Positions 8,099-12,848 of a DNA stretch of 12,848 nucleotides are shown piece after piece. This DNA comes from Kapaibacterium sp038202665. Lineage in GTDB: Bacteria > Bacteroidota > Ignavibacteria > Kapaibacteriales > Kapaibacteriaceae. The DNA is taken from positions 1 through 12,848 of the forward strand of contig JBBRES010000054.1 in assembly GCA_038202665.1 (NCBI GenBank), in the 5' to 3' direction. Every line of letters begins with the position of its first letter. The stretch's first letter is position 1. A program made the position numbers and the translations under genes. The notes below the pieces were generated by a model. That model made no database searches. It saw nothing but the letters and a program-made list of their open reading frames with translations, and was not told where the DNA came from.

Positions 8099-8628
8099 TA
8101 TTCGGCAGCAGCCTGTCTGATAACCCACGAAGGGAACGCGCCCCACTTGGGATACTTCTTCAACGCCGCTGCGACGTCCGTTTCGTGCGACTGCTCCGAT
8201 GATGCAGGAGCGAACATTCCGGTGGACCAGAACATCATACTGCCGTAGTTGAGACCGATGTGATTTGCAACGGTCATCATCGCGCCTTCCCGTGTTACGT
8301 CCTGACTTGCGAACACTTGCGGAGCAGTGTAGGGCCGCATATTCAACATCACGCCATGCACAGCTCGCATGTTGTAAAACCAACCATTTCCATCAGGTGC
8401 TTTTGAACTGTCTTTGATTACTACTGCTACAAACCGTGTGGAATCGGTATTGAAGATGCCATAGATATTCGAACGCGGGACCGATTGCAGCCCATTGATG
8501 CGTGTGACGATGCGATAGATGCGCTCGTTCTGTGGCGCAGCCAACAGGTCCTCTTGAAACGTCCGGACGTCCTTCTGCTGAAAGATGAAGATCGGCAGTA
8601 CTGCTGCAACTAGTAGTAGCAAGCTCAT
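8095..8628 (-). CDS. Unrecognised 177-residue protein with N-terminal membrane segment, coupled to metH
   Basis: I do not recognise this protein family. Residues 2-16 (SLLLLVAAVLPIFIF) are a hydrophobic segment with no preceding Lys or Arg and no obvious cleavage site or lipobox, which suggests a membrane anchor or an atypical signal peptide. The rest is soluble-looking. The stretch 87-138 is rich in methionine (eight Met, including two MM pairs), with His91 and His123, and it contains aromatic-rich NGWFYNM and MMFWSTGMF. The C-terminus KYPKWGAFPSWVIRQAAAEY looks like a short amphipathic end. An in-frame TAA lies two codons before the ATG at 8628, so this is the only upstream start. The ATG overlaps the metH stop as ATGA (8628-8625), which implies translational coupling. 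It is the last gene of the trmO-metH cluster, and its stop shares the TTAA at 8095-8098 with the convergent receptor gene. That it is a real gene rests on the coupling and a normal amino-acid composition; its function is unknown. Confidence 0.7.
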   Translation of the reverse strand: MSLLLLVAAVLPIFIFQQKDVRTFQEDLLAAPQNERIYRIVTRINGLQSVPRSNIYGIFNTDSTRFVAVVIKDSSKAPDGNGWFYNMRAVHGVMLNMRPYTAPQVFASQDVTREGAMMTVANHIGLNYGSMMFWSTGMFAPASSEQSHETDVAAALKKYPKWGAFPSWVIRQAAAEY

Positions 8629-11600
8629 GCATTATACCCCAACTGTGGTGACAACCATCTTTCTGCTTCTTCGATTGTCATATTCTTTCGCTGCGCATAA
8701 TCTGCAACTTGGTCTCGCATAATTTTATTGACTGCGAAATACGCAGCATCCGGATGTGCAAAGTACCAGCCGCTCACGCTTGAAGCAGGATACATCGCGT
8801 AGTTTTCTGTGAGCGTCACACCTATTGCACGCTCAGCATCAAGCAAGGCAAAAAGTGTTGTCTTTTCGGTATGATCCGGACATGCAGGATATCCAGGTGC
8901 AGGTCGGATGCCTTGATACTGCTCCTGCACAAGGTCTTCATTTGATAACAACTCATCCGCCGCATATCCCCAAAGGTCTCGCCGCACTTGCGTATGCAAC
9001 CATTCCGCACAAGCCTCAGCAAGACGGTCGGCAATGGCCTTTACCATGATCGAACTGTAGTCATCAAGTTCAGCTTCGTATGCTGCACATAACGCATCAA
9101 CTCCTTCACCCGCTGTTACGACAAACGCGCCAATGTGATCACGGATGCCTGAAGCTGTATCAGCCACGTAGTCTGCCAAACAACGTTGCGGAACGCCTGG
9201 CGCTTTACGACTTTGCTGGCGGAGCATATGCAGTCGTGCATCGTCCAAAACGATGTCGTCTCCATCGCGTTGCGCCGCAAAGAGTCCGCACACAGCGCGC
9301 GCCTTGATCGAACCATCTGCAATAATCGTCTGCAACAACTGTTGTGCGTCGTCAAAGAGTTTCCTTGCCTCCTTGCCAACTATTGGGTCTTCAAAAATCA
9401 CTGGATACTTCCCTCGTAGCTCCCACGACTGGAAGAATGGTGTCCAATCGATGTATGGTTCGAGGGTGGCAAGGGGCACGTTATCAAACGTTGTCACGCC
9501 GAGCTTGTGTGGCACGGGGGCCACCTTGGTAAGATCAAGACTAACTCCGGCGTCACGAGCTTGTTGCAGCGTGACGTATGATTTCTCGTCGCTTCTTCGC
9601 GCATAGTCGGATCGAACGGTTGCATACTCAGTGCGGAGCGACTCTTCAAATGGACCACGTAGATCTGCATTTACAAAGTTGCCGGCAACGGGAACGGCTC
9701 TCGAAGCATCAAGGACGTGAACCACCGTGCCGCTGTATGCTGGCGCGATCTTCACCGCTGTATGTGTGCGAGAAGTTGTTGCGCCACCAATCAACAACGG
9801 GAGTTTCAATCCACGGCGTTCCATTTCCTTCGCGACGTGCGTCATCTCGTCGAGTGACGGAGTGATGAGTCCGCTAAGACCGATCATATCCACATTCTCG
9901 GCAATCGCAGTGTCTAGGATCTTGTCTGCAGACACCATCACGCCCAAGTCGATCACACGATAGTTATTGCAGCCAAGAACTACTCCCACGATGTTCTTCC
10001 CAATATCGTGCACATCGCCTTTCACGGTAGCCATGAGTACAGTACCCGTTGGCGATGAAGCGATACCAGCTAAACGCTTCTCTTCTTCCATATACGGTGT
10101 GAGGATGGCGACCGCTTTCTTCATCACACGTGCAGACTTCACTACTTGCGGAAGGAACATCTTTCCTGCGCCAAAGAGATCGCCAACTTCATTCATGCCG
10201 TCCATGAGTGGACCTTCGATGATCGATAGAGGCGAGCCGTAATTCATGCGCGCTTCTTCTACATCCACATCGATGAATTCTGTGATTCCTTTCACCAATG
10301 CATGGCGAAGACGTGACTCCACTCGTTCCTGACGCCAAGCTTCATTCTTGACTTCTTGCTTTTCCACACCTTTCACAGATTCAGCAAACACCAGCATTCG
10401 CTCTGTTGCATCTGGTCGACGATTCAGCAACACATCTTCAACGTGTTCGAGTAAGTCCTTTGGAATCTCGTCGTACACATCGATCTGTCCGGCGTTGACA
10501 ATGCCCATGTCAAGACCCGCTTGGATGGCATGATACAAGAACGCTGTATGCATTGCCTTTCGAACAGGCTCATTTCCTCGGAAGGAAAATGAAATATTGC
10601 TAACGCCGCCGCTCACGTGCACATTGGGCAAGTGCGCCTTAATCCAATGTGTTGCCCGCAGGAAGTCTACTGCATAGTTATTGTGCTCATCAATACCGGT
10701 ACCAACTGTGAGGATGTTCGGGTCAAAGATGATGTCTTGAGCCGGCATGCCAACTGTTTGCGTGAGGATTCTATACGCTCGTTCACAGATTTCAATTCTT
10801 CGTTCGAACGTATCTGCCTGACCTCGTTCATCAAACGCCATGACAATCACCGCTGCACCGTAGTCTCTGCAGAGACGTGCATGATGAACAAACGCATCTT
10901 CGCCTTCTTTGAGCGAGATCGAATTCACGATGCCCTTACCTTGCAAACACTGAAGTCCTGATTCTATCACAGACCACTTCGACGAATCCAACACAACTGG
11001 TACGCGAGAGATATCTGGTTCAGAGGCGATCAGCTGCATGAAGCGCGTCATTGCGGCTTCCGAGTCGAGCATGCCCTCGTCCATGTTCACATCTATCAGT
11101 TGCGCACCATTGTCTACTTGCTGCCGTGCAACGTCAAGGGCCTTTTCATACTCGTTGTTAAGAATGAGCTTTGCGAACGCTTTCGACCCCGTTACGTTGG
11201 TCCGTTCGCCGATGTTCACAAAGTTCATCGAAGGTGTGATCTCGAGAGGTTCCAGTCCACTCAGTCGAAGATGAGGTTCTCTTGTTGGGATGCGACGTGG
11301 AGCAACATCGGCCACAGCCAAGGCGATGGCGCGGATGTGATCCGGCGTTGTACCGCAACAACCACCTACGATGTTCAAGAAGCCTGAACTCGCGTAGTCG
11401 CGAGCCTGCTCGGCCATATACTCCGCCGTTTCGTCATATCCACCCATCGCGTTCGGCAAGCCAGCATTAGGGTAGAGGGAAACAAACGTTGTTGCTACGT
11501 CGCTGATCTCCTCGATGAAGGGGCGCATCATTGAAGAGCCGAGCGCGCAGTTCAAGCCAATCGACAGAAGGTCTTGTGCATGAGAAAGCGACGTCCACAT

Positions 11601-12278
11601 GGCTTCCGGTGTTTGTCCCGACAGCGTTCTGCCGGACATGTCAACAATGGTACCACTAATCATCACCGGCATGGAAGGCATCCCTTCATCACGCGCTTCT
11701 GCATATGCCTTTACTGCAGCTTTTGCATTGAGCGTATCGAAAATGGTTTCGATCAACAGCAGATCTACCCCACCTTCGTAGAGAGCCTTCATTTGCTGTT
11801 TGTAAGCATCGACGAGTTCCCGAAATGTCACAGATCGGAAGCCCGGATCGTTCACGTCCGGTGAAAGCGACAACGTCTTATTCGTAGGCCCTACTGCACC
11901 GGCAACAAAGCGCGGCTTTGCAGGATTTCGCGCCGTCATCTCATCCGTTGCAGATCGAGCAAGGCGAGCCGCTTCTACATTGAGTTCATGCACGATATGC
12001 TCGAGTGCATAATCGGCTTGCGCGAACAAATTGCTACTGAACGTGTTTGTTTCGATGATGTCTGAGCCCGCCTCTAAGTACTCCATGTGGATGGAGCGAA
12101 TCACATCGGGACGCGTGAGAACGAGGAGGTCGTTATTCCCTTTCAGCGAGCTTGAGTGTGCGGCAAAGCGATCACCGCGAAAATCCTCTTCTTCCAACGA
12201 GTGGCGTTGGATCATGGTGCCCATGGCACCATCGAGAATCAAAATGCGTTCGGTAAGGAGCTGTCGGATGTCGATCAT
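8625..12278 (-). CDS. metH: Cobalamin-dependent methionine synthase (5-methyltetrahydrofolate-homocysteine methyltransferase)
   Basis: MetH transfers a methyl group from 5-methyltetrahydrofolate through cobalamin to homocysteine, giving methionine and tetrahydrofolate in the cytoplasm. At 1217 residues it matches the E. coli enzyme (1227), and all four modules are present in order. The homocysteine domain is at about 1-325, with DGAMGT at 16-21 and zinc ligands Cys244 (GLNCALG), Cys307 and Cys308 (GGCCGT). The pterin domain is at about 345-610 (NIGERTNVTGS from 355, DVNMDEGMLD from 396). The cobalamin cap and binding domain is at about 640-885, with DVHDIG at 755-760 providing the lower-ligand His757, plus GLSGLITPSLDEM and LIGGATTS. 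The AdoMet reactivation domain is at about 900-1217 (IDWTPFF with Asp944; Arg1125 and Tyr1130 in RPAPGYPACPDHTEK). No key residue is missing. The ATG at 12278 lies 3 bases after the trmO stop and has no Shine-Dalgarno sequence, so translation probably depends on trmO. There is no room for a cobalamin riboswitch directly upstream. The organism must make or import B12. Confidence 0.98.
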   Translation of the reverse strand: MIDIRQLLTERILILDGAMGTMIQRHSLEEEDFRGDRFAAHSSSLKGNNDLLVLTRPDVIRSIHMEYLEAGSDIIETNTFSSNLFAQADYALEHIVHELNVEAARLARSATDEMTARNPAKPRFVAGAVGPTNKTLSLSPDVNDPGFRSVTFRELVDAYKQQMKALYEGGVDLLLIETIFDTLNAKAAVKAYAEARDEGMPSMPVMISGTIVDMSGRTLSGQTPEAMWTSLSHAQDLLSIGLNCALGSSMMRPFIEEISDVATTFVSLYPNAGLPNAMGGYDETAEYMAEQARDYASSGFLNIVGGCCGTTPDHIRAIALAVADVAPRRIPTREPHLRLSGLEPLEITPSMNFVNIGERTNVTGSKAFAKLILNNEYEKALDVARQQVDNGAQLIDVNMDEGMLDSEAAMTRFMQLIASEPDISRVPVVLDSSKWSVIESGLQCLQGKGIVNSISLKEGEDAFVHHARLCRDYGAAVIVMAFDERGQADTFERRIEICERAYRILTQTVGMPAQDIIFDPNILTVGTGIDEHNNYAVDFLRATHWIKAHLPNVHVSGGVSNISFSFRGNEPVRKAMHTAFLYHAIQAGLDMGIVNAGQIDVYDEIPKDLLEHVEDVLLNRRPDATERMLVFAESVKGVEKQEVKNEAWRQERVESRLRHALVKGITEFIDVDVEEARMNYGSPLSIIEGPLMDGMNEVGDLFGAGKMFLPQVVKSARVMKKAVAILTPYMEEEKRLAGIASSPTGTVLMATVKGDVHDIGKNIVGVVLGCNNYRVIDLGVMVSADKILDTAIAENVDMIGLSGLITPSLDEMTHVAKEMERRGLKLPLLIGGATTSRTHTAVKIAPAYSGTVVHVLDASRAVPVAGNFVNADLRGPFEESLRTEYATVRSDYARRSDEKSYVTLQQARDAGVSLDLTKVAPVPHKLGVTTFDNVPLATLEPYIDWTPFFQSWELRGKYPVIFEDPIVGKEARKLFDDAQQLLQTIIADGSIKARAVCGLFAAQRDGDDIVLDDARLHMLRQQSRKAPGVPQRCLADYVADTASGIRDHIGAFVVTAGEGVDALCAAYEAELDDYSSIMVKAIADRLAEACAEWLHTQVRRDLWGYAADELLSNEDLVQEQYQGIRPAPGYPACPDHTEKTTLFALLDAERAIGVTLTENYAMYPASSVSGWYFAHPDAAYFAVNKIMRDQVADYAQRKNMTIEEAERWLSPQLGYNA

Positions 12279-12281
12279 AGT

Positions 12282-12848
12282 CTACAAAACTACAATTCGG
12301 TGCACCATAACAGTAGTGGAATCGATGGTATAGTGCAGACGTGTCGAACGAACAGACAGCATGTACGTCCCATCTTCACATGCTTCGGTCCGTCGATAGG
12401 GATGCGGAAAGGGGTCTAACGAGAGGACTCGCTCCACATGCGCACGAAGTCTTGGGTCCGATACAATAACCGATTCAACCGATGAATCGAAGCCCACCGT
12501 AAACCTCGGCTGAAGAGCAGCATCGTCAACCCATCCCGCCTTGCTACCTTCAAAGGCATCTGCATACGAGAGATATGGCTTGATATCAAGGACGGGGGTG
12601 CCGTTCAAGAGATCCGTCTCGGCGATTGTTACGCGAAGGCCGCGGATATGCACGAGTCGAGCAACGCTTAACGCAATGGGGTTAGGGCGGTGAGGGGATC
12701 TGGTTGCAAAAACGCCGCGTTTCACGTCGCTACGCGGAGGCAGAACCTTTGGCTTCCATGCCTCTGCACGGTGAAACCATGCAATGATCCAAATGCGTTC
12801 GAATCCTTCGAGGTCCTGCAAGGCTTGCTCGTAGTTTTGATGTGGCTC
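12282..12848 (-). CDS. trmO: tRNA (m6t6A37) methyltransferase TrmO/TsaA, 5' end cut by window edge
   Basis: TrmO uses S-adenosylmethionine to N6-methylate t6A at position 37 of certain threonine tRNAs. In the window are 188 C-terminal residues, and the frame is open to base 12848, so the N-terminus lies outside. The TTG at 12821 that could be taken as a start is simply a leucine codon inside the gene: nine more codons read EPHQNYEQA upstream. The family signature is clear: LEGFERIWIIAWFH, then RGVFATRSPHRPNPIALS, then DLLNGTPVLDIKPYLSYADA. The C-terminal part (LSLDPFPHPYRR onward) matches the small C-terminal extension of the family. The gene ends with TAG at 12284-12282, three bases before metH, which argues for co-transcription. 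The assignment to the TrmO/UPF0066 family is firm; substrate specificity is taken from the characterised E. coli protein. Confidence 0.9.
   Translation of the reverse strand, partial: EPHQNYEQALQDLEGFERIWIIAWFHRAEAWKPKVLPPRSDVKRGVFATRSPHRPNPIALSVARLVHIRGLRVTIAETDLLNGTPVLDIKPYLSYADAFEGSKAGWVDDAALQPRFTVGFDSSVESVIVSDPRLRAHVERVLSLDPFPHPYRRTEACEDGTYMLSVRSTRLHYTIDSTTVMVHRIVVL

Noticed and set aside
7802..8383. A 193-codon minus-strand open frame spanning the junction of the TonB receptor gene and the orphan gene.
   Set aside because: It overlaps two better-supported genes, is rich in Cys, Arg, Ser and His in the manner of shadow frames, and has no domain or start context. The 177-residue frame is coupled to metH and has a normal composition.
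8631..8636. A perfect TATAAT on the minus strand two bases before the start of the 177-residue gene.
   Set aside because: It encodes Tyr-Asn in the MetH C-terminus (GYNA). The nearest -35-like TTGTCA is only 12 bp away, and a start site placed by it would fall inside the coding region.
12279..12281. A cobalamin or SAM riboswitch in front of metH.
   Set aside because: Only three bases separate trmO from metH, so any such element would have to lie upstream of trmO, outside the window.
12819..12821. TTG as the start codon of trmO.
   Set aside because: The frame stays open to the window edge with nine more codons, and the conserved family region begins almost at once after the TTG, so the real N-terminus must lie outside.

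Overview
The window reads as an ordinary chromosomal segment of an outer-membrane-bearing bacterium from the Bacteroidota/Ignavibacteria/Kapabacteria side of the FCB group. The evidence is a very large secreted protein with a type IX secretion (T9SS) C-terminal sorting domain, a TonB-dependent receptor with the N-terminal carboxypeptidase-regulatory-like domain common in that group, and weak or absent Shine-Dalgarno sequences in front of most genes. The exact phylum cannot be fixed from sequence reading alone. All complete genes look intact. I see no transposase, integrase, CRISPR array, tRNA or rRNA.

Layout. At the left edge (1-39) lies a strong intrinsic terminator serving the minus-strand gene that ends at 58. 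Positions 58-4818 (-) encode a 1586-residue secreted T9SS cargo protein. A 233-bp intergenic region (4819-5051) holds its ribosome binding site, a candidate promoter and a near-perfect 15-bp inverted repeat flanking that promoter. Positions 5052-5681 (-) encode purN (GAR formyltransferase, purine synthesis). A short divergent region (about 5682-5758) separates it from a plus-strand TonB-dependent receptor (about 5759-8098). That gene runs head-on into a minus-strand cluster. In transcription order the cluster is trmO (partial, cut by the right edge), metH (cobalamin-dependent methionine synthase, full length) and an unrecognised 177-residue membrane-anchored or exported protein. The last two overlap by ATGA, and trmO and metH are separated by 3 bp, so the three probably form one operon.

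How the genes fit together. MetH makes methionine and recycles 5-methyltetrahydrofolate; the methionine feeds S-adenosylmethionine, which TrmO uses to methylate t6A37 in tRNA. PurN uses 10-formyltetrahydrofolate, so two of the genes draw on the folate one-carbon pool, although purN is a separate transcription unit. The TonB receptor and the T9SS protein are cell-surface components with no visible metabolic tie to their neighbours.

No convincing undescribed multi-gene system is visible. The parts most worth a second look are the orphan 177-residue gene coupled to metH, the inverted repeat bracketing the promoter of the T9SS gene, the trmO-metH linkage, and the convergent gene pair whose stop codons share one TTAA palindrome.
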